DNA of 64,000 nucleotides from NCBI GenBank assembly GCA_020852965.1, contig JADYZV010000008.1:1-64000 (forward strand), read 5' to 3'. The notes beneath the pieces were generated by a model. That model worked only from the letters and a program-made list of their open reading frames with translations. It was not told the DNA's origin and did no database searches. Source of the DNA: Pirellulaceae bacterium. Lineage in GTDB: Bacteria; Planctomycetota; Planctomycetia; Pirellulales; Pirellulaceae. Positions 7,159 through 16,548 of this stretch are shown here, piece by piece (position 1 is the first letter of the stretch; every line of letters begins with the position of its first letter). The position numbers and the translations under genes are program-made.

Positions 7159-9981
7159 CTAATTGCTTTTCGGTAGCACCGTGGTGTCTTGTTCAGCGTA
7201 ACGTGGTTCGCCTTGAGCAGCGGAATATACTCGTGCGCGAACCAGCATCACATCGGGCACTTGAGGAACCAACACGAACACATAGTCCAGCGTTTCGCCA
7301 GCTCGTACGGAATTGATCGGAGCGAAAAGGACGCTATTGTCCGGACCAAACGTAGTGTCTACCGCAGCCGCTTGGACCAGGCTCGTTGCTCCACCAAACT
7401 GCACTCCCTGCGGAAGTAGCAATTCGATGCGTACATCGCTATCGTTTTGATTTTGATTGTTGCGTATCGTAACTTGGTATCGCACGGGATTGCCAACAAT
7501 GGTCGGGTCGCCGTAGTCCGATAGTTTGATTTCCCACTCGCCGGTACGCGGCTGGGATCCCAGACCGTTTCCCATCGGGGGTGGATTAACAGGGGGCAGC
7601 GTCTGAGGCGAGCCATTCGAGTTGCCCGTATTCGGTGGCAGTGTTGGTGGTGAAACCGGCGGCGATCCGGGAGGACTCACTTGGCTGGCCACTGCGCGGA
7701 AGCTGATGGCGTCATTGGCTTGCACACCTTCGGCGGCGGCGACTCTAGCGGTGATCGAACCCTGCGTGACAGGTGCCATGGACTCGAACGACAACGTCAG
7801 CGTACGAATCGACTCGCCAGAGTTGCGCGACACGGGGGGGAGCAGATCTTGCGCATCCCAGACGGCCGAGCGTCCGTCGGCAGACAAGCGAAAACGAGCG
7901 TTGTTGTTGCTATCCACAAACCTAGCGCGCAGAGTCGGGTCCCATGCCAGTTCGACGTTCATTCCCGTCAGTTTGACTTCGCCGGGGTTGCGCAATATCA
8001 CGGTCGCGTTATTGGAAGAGCCAACGCGAATCGACTCGGGAAATTCAATGCGGATACCGACGTCTGGACGTTTCGGGGCTGGCTCGACGCCAAGCACAGA
8101 GGTGGAACGCTCGGCCAAGAGATTCTGTCCGGCATAGATTTTCACCATGGCTCCCAGTTGGCCAGCTTGACGTACAACAAAGTTGACTTGCATGGGTTGT
8201 GTGCTGCCCGGTTGCAGGAAGCGGATGCTCTTTTCGACTTCGTTGCGCCCCGTCTCGGCTTCGGGCAAACCAGGATCGCTTTCAATCGCCACGCGCAGGT
8301 CGGTCAGCGTTTGGGGGCTGGTGTTTTTGATATCGATGGCGTATTCGATGAGCTGCCCTATTTCGGCTTGCGCTGCACCGGATATTGGTTCGAAGCGCAA
8401 GTCGACGCTAGCTTCGACGATATTGGTGCGTACGGAGCTAGCTGCCGACAAATTGCCAGCCGCAGCAGCTTGGAAGCTCACATCGAAGGTTCCGGGCCGC
8501 AGAGCTTCCAACACGACCGACACATCGAGCTGACGATGCGCGTCGAGCGCTCCTTGATCCCAGACGAGCCCCGTGTTGGTAGTCGTAGTGGGTTGCGGCA
8601 CGGCGCTTACCAAACGTGTTCCGGCGGGGATGTTCATGACCAATTGCGTATTCTCTGCTGGAACATCGCCCGGATTTCCCAGACTGGCGACGTAGCTGAT
8701 CTGTTCGCCGACAGAGCCGACGTCGTTTCCAAAGGCTTGCAAGTCCAAACCAGGCGAGCTGAACGTTGCAAATGTCTGTCCACTGCCAAGTTTGAGCTCG
8801 GGCAGGTTGTCCGACGGTTGTGCAGGGCGAATGACATCGATCAAAATCGGCGTCGTGCCGCGGGCCGGGCGACCTTGTGCGTCGACGGCAGCTACGACTT
8901 GTGCAATGGCTTGTGCGTCTCTATTGACTTTGATTCGAGCCACATTGCTGCCAGTCGGCGGTACGAAGGTAGCAATGCTCGGGTCGACGATGGTATATTG
9001 CACGATCCAGTCTTCGGCGGGTACCAGTGCGTCGGATTTGGTAACGCGCGTGACGAACTGCAACGGATCGCCGGATCGGGCAATCAGCGGTTGCGGGAAT
9101 TCCCACTGCGCATCGACCCAATAAATCGTAGCGGTCTGGCGGCGGCGGTCCCAGATATCGCTTTCGGGCGCGAGCACCGTGACGCGACTGACTCCTTCGC
9201 TCGGAGACGAAATACTAAGCCACGTCTGGCCTTCTTTCAGGTGAATGTCGTCGTCGCAGTTGGGAGAGCCGCGATCGATGACTGTCTCTTTACTGCTGGT
9301 ACGTCCCTTGGCGAAGTCAACATCGAGTTTTTCGACCTTAGGCGCTTTGTGCATCGTGAATGAACTGATCAGGTGCCCGGGCGAATCGTCACCGACTTCG
9401 ATAAATGTGCCTACACTATCGGGGGAGAGCATCCACTCGAGCGGCTGACGATTGACGAGGTAGCCCCTGGGGCCGCAAATGCCCGCCAACAAAACAACTT
9501 CGCCCCCCACCGGCGCAACAATCCGAGTCGGAGTCAGTTGAATCTCGCCCGCTTTGCCTTGAGACGGGAAGTGTTTGTCGAGTTTGTGTCCCAGCTTGTG
9601 CTGTTTCAGAAGCTGATGCTTCGAGCCAGCGGTATTGCAGCTTCCATCCACGCACGGAGGGGGTGTAACTGGGGTTGTAAAGGCTGGATTTGGAATAAGT
9701 CCAGCTCCGCCATTTTGGCCGTGAAGGCTCGGTAAGGTGAGCTGCGTGGTGTTGGGAAATGGCAGAAAAATGCGCGACCCATTGGGGTCGATCGCGGGTA
9801 GTTGAAATCGAGCACAGCCAGCGTTCGATAAAGCGAAGGTGCCGCAAAGAAGTACAAGCCAAATTGGTTGGCAGAATGGGCCAAGTATCCGACCGACGAT
9901 TGGCTGAGGGCGCGCAGCAGCGAACAGCGGAAGTTGATCTCCGCTATTCTCTCTTTCGAACTCTCCTTGTCCCGCTCGCAT
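7159..9981 (-). CDS. DUF11-repeat lipoprotein
   Basis: From the ATG at 9981 the product is about 940 residues; the frame is open to an ATG at 10053, so the start is uncertain. A hydrophobic segment (PIWLVLLCGTFALSNAGC) ends in a lipobox, with Cys56 as the predicted lipidated residue; such proteins are anchored by lipid at a membrane surface. The rest is a series of beta-sandwich segments of the DUF11 type (for example ISYVASLGNPGDVPAENTQL and IEYAIDIKNTSPQTLTDL), typical of large planctomycete surface proteins. A Pro/Gly/Ser-rich linker separates the last domain, which restarts the same pattern (VRYQVTIRNNQNQNDSDV). An architectural or cell-envelope role is inferred. Confidence 0.75.
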   Translation of the reverse strand: MRAGQGEFERENSGDQLPLFAAARPQPIVGRILGPFCQPIWLVLLCGTFALSNAGCARFQLPAIDPNGSRIFLPFPNTTQLTLPSLHGQNGGAGLIPNPAFTTPVTPPPCVDGSCNTAGSKHQLLKQHKLGHKLDKHFPSQGKAGEIQLTPTRIVAPVGGEVVLLAGICGPRGYLVNRQPLEWMLSPDSVGTFIEVGDDSPGHLISSFTMHKAPKVEKLDVDFAKGRTSSKETVIDRGSPNCDDDIHLKEGQTWLSISSPSEGVSRVTVLAPESDIWDRRRQTATIYWVDAQWEFPQPLIARSGDPLQFVTRVTKSDALVPAEDWIVQYTIVDPSIATFVPPTGSNVARIKVNRDAQAIAQVVAAVDAQGRPARGTTPILIDVIRPAQPSDNLPELKLGSGQTFATFSSPGLDLQAFGNDVGSVGEQISYVASLGNPGDVPAENTQLVMNIPAGTRLVSAVPQPTTTTNTGLVWDQGALDAHRQLDVSVVLEALRPGTFDVSFQAAAAGNLSAASSVRTNIVEASVDLRFEPISGAAQAEIGQLIEYAIDIKNTSPQTLTDLRVAIESDPGLPEAETGRNEVEKSIRFLQPGSTQPMQVNFVVRQAGQLGAMVKIYAGQNLLAERSTSVLGVEPAPKRPDVGIRIEFPESIRVGSSNNATVILRNPGEVKLTGMNVELAWDPTLRARFVDSNNNARFRLSADGRSAVWDAQDLLPPVSRNSGESIRTLTLSFESMAPVTQGSITARVAAAEGVQANDAISFRAVASQVSPPGSPPVSPPTLPPNTGNSNGSPQTLPPVNPPPMGNGLGSQPRTGEWEIKLSDYGDPTIVGNPVRYQVTIRNNQNQNDSDVRIELLLPQGVQFGGATSLVQAAAVDTTFGPDNSVLFAPINSVRAGETLDYVFVLVPQVPDVMLVRARVYSAAQGEPRYAEQDTTVLPKSN

Positions 9982-10317
9982 CCCGAAGCGTCCTACCCTA
10001 GGCGCCCCAATCCAGGGCGCAGTTCCACGAAATTCCGTCGAAACGTAGCACACCGTTTAGCGGAAGGTCGGGGAAAGGGTGTTGCGAATTGAGAAAAAGT
10101 GGAACGAGGCGGTGTTGCAGTATCGCTTGTAGCGGTCCGAGCGCTTTCAGAGGTTAAACAGGCCAACTCTCGGGCCGCGCGATCGTTTTGGAGTGCGGGA
10201 ATTTATTACCGCTTTGGCCCTCCCCACAGCCAGTATCAAGCTAAGCCATCGATGTACGAGCTCAGCTTGATGCAAACTTGCGCCAGCGCTGCGCAGTTAA
10301 TGGATACTCAACTTGAA

Positions 10318-11157
10318 TTATATACCGCAGTGTTCGGCAATCTGCTCGGCGGACGACAGGTAGCCGACGTAGAACGGACCGAACTCAGCGTACTTGGCGC
10401 TCGCTTCGTCGAAACGCATCTTGTAGACAATATCTTTCAAGTAGTCGGGGCAGCGAGCCCAGAGCGTTACGCCCCACTCCCAATCATCCATTCCCACAGC
10501 CACCGTGATCACCTGCGTCGCGCGGCCGGCGAAGGCCATGCCGCTCTGCGCATGTTCGGCCATCATGGCGTTGCGTTGGGAGAAGGGAGTGGTAAACCAA
10601 TTCGCTCCCACCACGCGACTCTTGTTCATGGGGTAAAAACACATCGCGGGCCAGTTCGGCAGCTCAGGGGTTAGCCGCTGGGTGTTCATCATCGGCAAGC
10701 GTTTCTCGTAGGCGGCTACTTTGGCGGCCAAGGCGGGCGAGTCGGGGTCTTCACCGCCTGCTTTGAGCCTCGCAGCGTACTGTTCTGGCGACGGGACATA
10801 CTCGGAGATCTCCGTTAGCGACACGAACGAATAGGTGGGCTCGAGCGCTGGCCCAAGCTCGCTTTGCAATAGTCGCTGGTGCACGCGATCGATTTTCAGT
10901 GGATCGGAATCGAGTAGGATCATGCCAAAATCGGCTTTGTGTCCACTGACGATAAAGCTCTGCATGCGCGTCGGTGCGTCGGCGCTCGTCGGATCGAGAA
11001 TACTGGCTAGCTGCTCACGCCCCTGGCTGCGCTGCGCGGGTGTCTGCTGCGACAAAAGGGCTCGATTCAAGCGATAGAACATATGCGTGCAGTGCCAGCC
11101 ATTGCTGGGAGTAGTCGAAGGTTCGGGGAGATCGCTGGGGCGGGCCGGCTGACTCAT
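10318..11157 (-). CDS. hemQ: Coproheme decarboxylase HemQ (chlorite dismutase superfamily)
   Basis: The 279-residue product matches the HemQ/chlorite-dismutase fold. HemQ oxidatively decarboxylates coproheme to heme b in the coproporphyrin-dependent pathway. Recognisable blocks are YPMNKSRVVGANWF, the heme-ligand His region MMAEHAQSG, GMDDWEWGVTLWA and the closing MRFDEASAKYAEFGPFYVG. The N-terminal half is the degenerate first ferredoxin-like repeat. The final blocks are much closer to HemQ than to true chlorite dismutases. The gene stands alone, with a possible AGGA ribosome site upstream of the ATG. Confidence 0.88.
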   Translation of the reverse strand: MSQPARPSDLPEPSTTPSNGWHCTHMFYRLNRALLSQQTPAQRSQGREQLASILDPTSADAPTRMQSFIVSGHKADFGMILLDSDPLKIDRVHQRLLQSELGPALEPTYSFVSLTEISEYVPSPEQYAARLKAGGEDPDSPALAAKVAAYEKRLPMMNTQRLTPELPNWPAMCFYPMNKSRVVGANWFTTPFSQRNAMMAEHAQSGMAFAGRATQVITVAVGMDDWEWGVTLWARCPDYLKDIVYKMRFDEASAKYAEFGPFYVGYLSSAEQIAEHCGI

Positions 11158-11194
11158 GCTGAGCTCAATTCCTGTAAATTCGTGGTGCGGGTGG

Positions 11195-11280
11195 AGTGGA
11201 CGAGGTTACGAGTCCGTATGGTAATTCTAGGTATTCACACGACGCGGAGCGTCGAGCCACATTAGGGTGGACGAGGTTCA
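11195..11280. repeat. Two dispersed-repeat families between hemQ and lysS
   Basis: AGTGGACGAGGTTACGAGTC at 11195-11214 is a half copy of the palindrome found complete at 38777-38845, and GGTGGACGAGGTTCA follows at 11267-11280. Between them, 11238-11263 is a divergent inverted copy of the 30 bp unit at 4854-4913 (GACGCGGAGCGTCGAGCCAC). No gene is visible in 11158-11451. Confidence 0.75.
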
Positions 11281-11451
11281 TTTCAACTAGTTTCTACTCC
11301 TGAGCGGCGGCTTTGAATACCCGTCTCGTCGATTCTGCCTACTACGGCTAAAATCTAGCCCTTCGGTTTCTCCGTTGCACGCATTGTGTGCTCATTGTCT
11401 TTGCTTGAGGCGGTTGTCGACCAGCCCCCGGATTTCGAGAAAACTAAGCGC

Positions 11452-13071
11452 ATGTCTGAACACCACGATTCGCGATTGGCCAAGTTAGCCAAAATAGAAG
11501 CTATGGGAGTTGACCCGTGGGGGCACCACTTTCCCAATCGAAACTGGAATGCGGACGCGCGAGCTCTTAGCACGGAGATCAAGTATCAGACGGCCGATGG
11601 TCGGCGGCTCGACTTGCCTGAGTTTCCCGAAGCGTCGCCGACAGCCGGCGACGACCGTGCTATTAAGCAGCCGGCCGGTCAAGGAAATGCCGTTTTGGTG
11701 GTGGACCACCGAGCAACGATCGACTACCGAGCGTGGAAGCAGCAGGCTGGTGAAGGGGAGGAGGTCGGGCCAACCGTACGCGTTGCCGGACGGATCATTC
11801 TGCAACGCGGGCAGGGAAAACTCAAATTCATCACGCTCCGTGACTGGACTGGCGACATCCAAATCCTGATCGGCAAAGCACAAGTCGGTGATGCGGCTTT
11901 CGAGCTGTCGGGCGAATTTGATTTGGGTGACTGGATCGCAGTCGAGGGTCGCTTGGGACGCACCAACACCGGCGAAATCACCGTGTTTGCCGCCAGCTTA
12001 CATTTCATGTGCAAAACGCTCGAACCACCGCCGGAGAAGTTTGCAGGTCTTCAGGATGCCGATCAAAAACAACGACAGCGCTATTTGGATTTGACTTACA
12101 ACGAAGGGGTTATGCAAACCTTCCTGGCGCGAACTAAAATAGTCCAGTCGATTCGCGAGACGCTGCGCAAGCGCGGTTACTGCGAAATAGAAGGACCGAC
12201 ACTGCACACGATCGCCGGTGGTGCGGCGGCGCGTCCCTTCAAGACGCATCACAATACGCTCGACATGCCGCTCGTGCTGCGCATCGCACTCGAATTGCAT
12301 TTGAAGCGCTTGCTGGTCGGCGGCATGGAACGAGTCTATGAGTTGGGGCGAGTCTATCGTAACGAAGGAATCAGCCCGCGACACAATCCGGAATTCACCA
12401 TGCTGGAAGCCTACGAGGCGTTTGGCAACTACGAAGTCATGATGGACTTGACCGAGCAGATCATCGTCGATGCTTTGCAGGCTACGGGTCAAGGGTTTCA
12501 GTTGATGTGGAACGATAAACCGATCGACTTCTCACCGCCATTTGCGCGTCGGACCTACGACGAATTGTTCGCCGAGGCGACCGGCTTGGCTCCCACCGAC
12601 CACGAAGCGATTGCCAAGTACGCTAAATCCATAGGCATCGATCCAACCGGCAAACACCCAGATGTAGTGAAGAGTGAGGTGTTCGAAGAAAAAGTCGAGG
12701 AGGCGCTGGTGGGACCGATCTTTGTCATCGACTATCCGGCCAGCATTTGCCCACTGACCAAGCGTAAAACCTCCAATCCCGAAGTTGCCGAGCGTTTCGA
12801 GCTGTTTATTCACGGGATGGAATTGGCCAATGCGTATACCGAATTGAACGATCCGTTGTTGCAGGAGAAGCTGTTCCGCACGCAGCTCGAGGGCCAAGCC
12901 GCCGAGGACTCGATGGCCAACATGGACCACGACTTCGTACTCGCCCTGCGCAATGGCATGCCACCGGCGGGCGGATTGGGGATCGGCATCGATCGCTTGG
13001 TAATGCTACTGACCAATTCACGTAGCATTCGCGACATCATCTTATTTCCCTTGCTACGCAATCAATCGTAA
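11452..13071 (+). CDS. lysS: Lysyl-tRNA synthetase, class II
   Basis: About 539 residues from the ATG at 11452 (MSEHHDSRLAKLAKIEAMG), which matches the usual LysS N-terminus; an open frame reaches back to 11386 but adds no family sequence. The OB-fold anticodon-binding domain contains TVRVAGRIILQRGQGKLKF. The catalytic core has class II motif 2 (RVYRNEGISPRHNPEFTMLE) and motif 3 (GGLGIGIDRLVMLLTNS). An insertion of some 50 residues separates the N-terminal helix from the OB fold, compared with E. coli LysS. The enzyme charges tRNA-Lys in the cytosol. Confidence 0.95.
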   Translation: MSEHHDSRLAKLAKIEAMGVDPWGHHFPNRNWNADARALSTEIKYQTADGRRLDLPEFPEASPTAGDDRAIKQPAGQGNAVLVVDHRATIDYRAWKQQAGEGEEVGPTVRVAGRIILQRGQGKLKFITLRDWTGDIQILIGKAQVGDAAFELSGEFDLGDWIAVEGRLGRTNTGEITVFAASLHFMCKTLEPPPEKFAGLQDADQKQRQRYLDLTYNEGVMQTFLARTKIVQSIRETLRKRGYCEIEGPTLHTIAGGAAARPFKTHHNTLDMPLVLRIALELHLKRLLVGGMERVYELGRVYRNEGISPRHNPEFTMLEAYEAFGNYEVMMDLTEQIIVDALQATGQGFQLMWNDKPIDFSPPFARRTYDELFAEATGLAPTDHEAIAKYAKSIGIDPTGKHPDVVKSEVFEEKVEEALVGPIFVIDYPASICPLTKRKTSNPEVAERFELFIHGMELANAYTELNDPLLQEKLFRTQLEGQAAEDSMANMDHDFVLALRNGMPPAGGLGIGIDRLVMLLTNSRSIRDIILFPLLRNQS

Positions 13072-13099
13072 CCGAGTTGTCGAACCATGAAAGTCTGTG

Positions 13100-13621
13100 A
13101 TGACTGAAAAACAATCTGCGGTTTCCACCGATGAAACGAACCCGCTGATCGGCGTGATTATGGGGAGTCGCTCCGATTGGGAGACGATGCGCGAAGCGAG
13201 CGAGTTGTTGGGACAATTGCAAATCCCTTTTGAGAGCCGCGTAGTCTCGGCGCATCGCACGCCGCGTTGGATGGTTGAATACGCTGAGACCGCTGCCGGG
13301 CGAGGGTTGAAAGTGATTATCGCGGGTGCTGGTGGGGCGGCACACTTGCCTGGCATGGTCGCAGCCAGCACGCTCTTGCCGGTGCTTGGTGTTCCGGTGC
13401 AGAGTCGCGCACTTCAGGGGCTCGACTCGTTGCTATCCATCGTTCAAATGCCCGCAGGTGTGCCGGTCGCAACTTTGGCGATCGGTGCGGCTGGGGCTAA
13501 GAATGCAGCCTTATTGGCGGCGCGTATACTGGCAACCAGCGACGAGCGCTTGCTCGAACGACTCACTGCTTGGCAGAATAATCAAACTCAGGCAGTCCTA
13601 AATGATAATCGGCTCGAATAA
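13100..13621 (+). CDS. purE: N5-carboxyaminoimidazole ribonucleotide mutase PurE
   Basis: The 173-residue product matches class I PurE, which converts N5-CAIR to CAIR in purine synthesis. Signature blocks are [14 protein letters not shown] at the N-terminus, SAHRTPRWM and [15 protein letters not shown]. An in-frame GTG lies one codon upstream at 13097; I prefer the ATG. The gene starts 28 bp after lysS, so it may share that transcript. Its partner purK follows on the same strand after a 260 bp spacer with a palindromic repeat. Confidence 0.95.
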   Translation: MTEKQSAVSTDETNPLIGVIMGSRSDWETMREASELLGQLQIPFESRVVSAHRTPRWMVEYAETAAGRGLKVIIAGAGGAAHLPGMVAASTLLPVLGVPVQSRALQGLDSLLSIVQMPAGVPVATLAIGAAGAKNAALLAARILATSDERLLERLTAWQNNQTQAVLNDNRLE

Positions 13622-13685
13622 ACACAGTACCTCGCGCAATGGCGCAGAGCTCGCAAAGAATTCACTTCGAAACACTTGTGCCAAG

Positions 13686-13734
13686 GCTTCCAGCTTGCGT
13701 TTCACGAATGGTTCCTAGAAGGCAAGCTGGAAGC
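13686..13734. repeat. Palindromic repeat between purE and purK
   Basis: GCTTCCAGCTTGC at 13686-13698 is perfectly reverse-complemented at 13722-13734, with a 23 bp loop. The same arm sequences form the hairpin at 59983-60034, so this is a dispersed family. The rest of 13622-13881 shows nothing recognisable. Confidence 0.8.
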
Positions 13735-13881
13735 TCACCCCACTTATTATCTGTGGGAGAGCACTATAATTCCGAGGAAATCCGCCGTTTGTGACGATTG
13801 ACCATTAATCTGTGGCGACGTTGCCGTGCTGAATCTCCCCGATGACTAACCTGTTTTCGCACTATTTCGTTGAGGCCAATT

Positions 13882-15090
13882 ATGACTGCAAGCGCAGCTA
13901 GCAGCTCACCATCGCTCGATATCTCCATCGAGCATTGCGTCGAGCCGGGAAAATGGCTGGGGGTACTCGGTGGTGGTCAGCTCGGGAGAATGTTTACCCA
14001 CGCCGCTCAGCGGATGGGCTATCACGTGGCGGTGTTTGAACCAGAGGTCGATTGTCCGGCGGGCCAAGCTGCCGAGAAACATTTCTGTTCGACGCTCAGC
14101 GACGTTTCCAGCGAACAACTCGTCCTGGAGATGTCCAAACTCTGCTCGGTAATCACGCTCGAGTTCGAGAATATCCCGTCAGAGATTCTACGAATTGCTG
14201 GCCGCGCCGCGCGGACCAATCCCAGCGCCGACTTTTTGGAAATCTGCCAGGATCGGCTCAAAGAGAAGTCGTCGCTTCAGCAAGCTGGCTTTCCAACCAC
14301 CCCCTTTCAGCCGGTCGAAAATCTGGAGCAGGTTCTCAATGCAGGTGAACTGCTCGGCTGGCCGCTGGTACTCAAGACGGCGCGCAGTGGCTACGACGGC
14401 AAGGGACAAGCGATCGTGCGCACGGACGACGATGCGACCAAAGCGTGGGAGCTACTCAACACACCCAACGCAATTGCGGAGCAATGGATCGATTTCGACG
14501 CCGAGGTCTCGATGGTCACCGCTCGCAACGCACATGGGCAGGTCGAATGTTATCCGTTATTTGAGAACGATCATTCGAATCACGTGCTTGATATCACCCG
14601 CTGCCCTGTCAGCGCTCATCTGCGGCACCTAGAAGAGCAAGCTACCGAGATCTGTCGAGGCATCGCAACCAACTTCGGCGTACTTGGCCTGTTTTGCGTC
14701 GAGTTCTTTGTTAGTAGCAGCGGCGAACTGATGATCAACGAGATCGCACCGCGGCCGCACAACTCGGGGCATTTGACGATTGAAGCCTTTACCTGCAGCC
14801 AATTTGAACAACAAGTTCGCGCTGTCTGCAATCTTCCTTTGATACCTCCCTCCATGTTGCGCCCGGCGGCGATGGCTAATTTGATGGGAGAGCTATGGCA
14901 GGCGGGACCACCGAATTGGCAGAAGGTGTTGGCCGAACCAGCAGCTCACTTGCACCTGTACGGTAAATCCGAACCGCGTGTTGGGCGCAAGATGGGACAC
15001 ATCACCGTGCTTGATGAATCATCGTCGGAAGCGGCCATCACCGCCATGGAACTTCGCGAAGCGCTCGTTCCGGCCGAGAACAATGGATGA
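13882..15090 (+). CDS. purK: 5-(carboxyamino)imidazole ribonucleotide synthase PurK
   Basis: A 402-residue ATP-grasp enzyme that makes N5-CAIR from AIR, bicarbonate and ATP, the step before PurE. The N-terminal motif LGVLGGGQLGRM is diagnostic for PurK. Further support comes from ITLEFENIP, the ATP-grasp strand VLKTARSGYDGKGQ, FVSSSGELMINEIAPRPHNS and VGRKMGHITVL near the end. I chose the ATG at 13882 over a TTG at 13870. With purE upstream, the pair points to the bacterial two-step route rather than class II PurE. Confidence 0.95.
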   Translation: MTASAASSSPSLDISIEHCVEPGKWLGVLGGGQLGRMFTHAAQRMGYHVAVFEPEVDCPAGQAAEKHFCSTLSDVSSEQLVLEMSKLCSVITLEFENIPSEILRIAGRAARTNPSADFLEICQDRLKEKSSLQQAGFPTTPFQPVENLEQVLNAGELLGWPLVLKTARSGYDGKGQAIVRTDDDATKAWELLNTPNAIAEQWIDFDAEVSMVTARNAHGQVECYPLFENDHSNHVLDITRCPVSAHLRHLEEQATEICRGIATNFGVLGLFCVEFFVSSSGELMINEIAPRPHNSGHLTIEAFTCSQFEQQVRAVCNLPLIPPSMLRPAAMANLMGELWQAGPPNWQKVLAEPAAHLHLYGKSEPRVGRKMGHITVLDESSSEAAITAMELREALVPAENNG

Positions 15091-15170
15091 TCGGTAGCAC
15101 GTTGGCCCCCAACGAGGTTTTGCTGCAAGAATGGTAACGCCGCTGATGACGTTTGAATACGAATAGGAAT

Positions 15171-15187
15171 TCGGTGGAGACCACCGA
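15171..15187. repeat. Hairpin between convergent purK and the FAD oxidase gene
   Basis: TCGGTGG (15171-15177) and CCACCGA (15181-15187) form a perfect 7 bp stem around AGA, followed by GCTACGCTCGCTAC. It belongs with the CTCGGTGG hairpins at 41081-41138. It lies between the ends of two convergent genes and may act as a terminator, though there is no T tract. Confidence 0.55.
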
Positions 15188-15197
15188 GCTACGCTCG

Positions 15198-16403
15198 CTA
15201 CAAACTTTGGGTCACGCGCTGGCTAATTTGCCGGCCGATTTCGAGCGCCGCAGTAGCGGCTGGACTTGGCGCATTGCAGACGTGGATCATACGTCCCTGT
15301 GCGACCCATAAAAAGTCGTCGATCATCGTTCCATCGGGGGCCAGGGCTTGCGCTCGCACGCCAGCGCGGCATGGTCGCAAGTCGCGAGATTGGATCTCGG
15401 GAATCAAACGCTGTAGGGCCTTTACAAAAGCGGCCTTGGAAAGGGAACGATGAATCTCACCCAGTCCCATTCGCCAATGGCGCGCAGCCAACTTGAGGAA
15501 GCCGCCGTAGCTCAGCGACTCGGCCAATTCTCCCAGTCGCACGCTGCGCCACGAATAGCCTTCTCGAGCCAAAGCAAAAACCGCATTGGGACCACACTCG
15601 ACATCGCCGCTGACCATCCGCGTGAAATGTACTCCCAGGAATGGGAAGCTCGGATCGGGAACTGGGTAGATCAGGTTGCGACATAGCTTGCGCCGCTCGG
15701 CGCGCAGTTCAAAATACTCACCGCGGAAGGGAACGATTTGCGCCGGTGGCTTCAACCCGGCCATGCGCGCCAAGCGGTCGCTATACAAACCGCCGCAGGT
15801 AACTAGAAAACCTGTAGGAAACGTATCGCGTGGCGTGCGCACGACCACTTGCTGGGATTGCGGCTCGATGCCGACCACCTGCTGATTGAAGAGCACCTGG
15901 TGTCCAGCTTGAGTTAGCTTTTGAGCGAGTCGCTGGCAGACGCCCGGATAATCGACAATGCCCGCCTCGGGGACGTATACTGCTTTGACGCCTGCCACAT
16001 GGGGCTCGATGTGACGCATTTCCTGCGCATCGATCATTCGGCAGTGGATCCCGTTCTCTAAGCCGCGCGCATGGATGGCGTCGAGTCGCGCGACTTCGTC
16101 TGGGCTGACTGCCACGATGATTTTGCCACAAATCTCGTAGCGAATCTGTTCGGACTGACAGAATTCCTGCATCGCCATGCTACCGCTGCGGCAAGTGGTC
16201 GCTTTTAGTGAACCGGGTTTGTAGTAGATCCCCGAATGCAGTACACCGGAATTGCGTCCCGACTGGTGCTGGGCCACTTGTGGCTCCTTCTCCAGCAGAC
16301 AGATTCGCGCGTCGGGAAAACATTGCGTTAGGTGCCAAGCGGTCGCTAGGCCAACGATACCACCCCCGACGACCAAGAAATCCGAGGTTGTTGCTTTCAG
16401 CAT
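15198..16403 (-). CDS. lhgO: L-2-hydroxyglutarate oxidase-type FAD-dependent oxidoreductase
   Basis: The 401-residue product is a DAO-superfamily flavoprotein. The N-terminal dinucleotide fold reads FLVVGGGIVGLATAWHL. The blocks HQSGRNSGVLHSGIYYKPGS and LVTCGGLYSDRLARM are characteristic of the LhgO/YgaF and L2HGDH group, which oxidises L-2-hydroxyglutarate to 2-oxoglutarate and passes electrons to the membrane. The C-terminal CRAGVRAQALAPDG matches the same group. The gene is co-directional with the permease to its right, 145 bp apart. Substrate is inferred from family. Confidence 0.85.
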   Translation of the reverse strand: MLKATTSDFLVVGGGIVGLATAWHLTQCFPDARICLLEKEPQVAQHQSGRNSGVLHSGIYYKPGSLKATTCRSGSMAMQEFCQSEQIRYEICGKIIVAVSPDEVARLDAIHARGLENGIHCRMIDAQEMRHIEPHVAGVKAVYVPEAGIVDYPGVCQRLAQKLTQAGHQVLFNQQVVGIEPQSQQVVVRTPRDTFPTGFLVTCGGLYSDRLARMAGLKPPAQIVPFRGEYFELRAERRKLCRNLIYPVPDPSFPFLGVHFTRMVSGDVECGPNAVFALAREGYSWRSVRLGELAESLSYGGFLKLAARHWRMGLGEIHRSLSKAAFVKALQRLIPEIQSRDLRPCRAGVRAQALAPDGTMIDDFLWVAQGRMIHVCNAPSPAATAALEIGRQISQRVTQSL

Positions 16404-16548
16404 AGCGCCAATTTCCAGAGAGTCATTGTTGATAACACTTCAGAACCTCTCAACTCAAATCACTCAAAGCCCGCCGCGTTAGGAAGGACGTTTGACGATA
16501 AGGCGTGTTTCGGTGGTGGCGTTTAGCAAGAATCTCACAGAGATTGAG

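Noticed and set aside
7681..9363. Long open frame of 560 codons on the plus strand
   Set aside because: It lies antisense to the DUF11 lipoprotein gene, has no signal or domain pattern, and its composition is that of a shadow frame.
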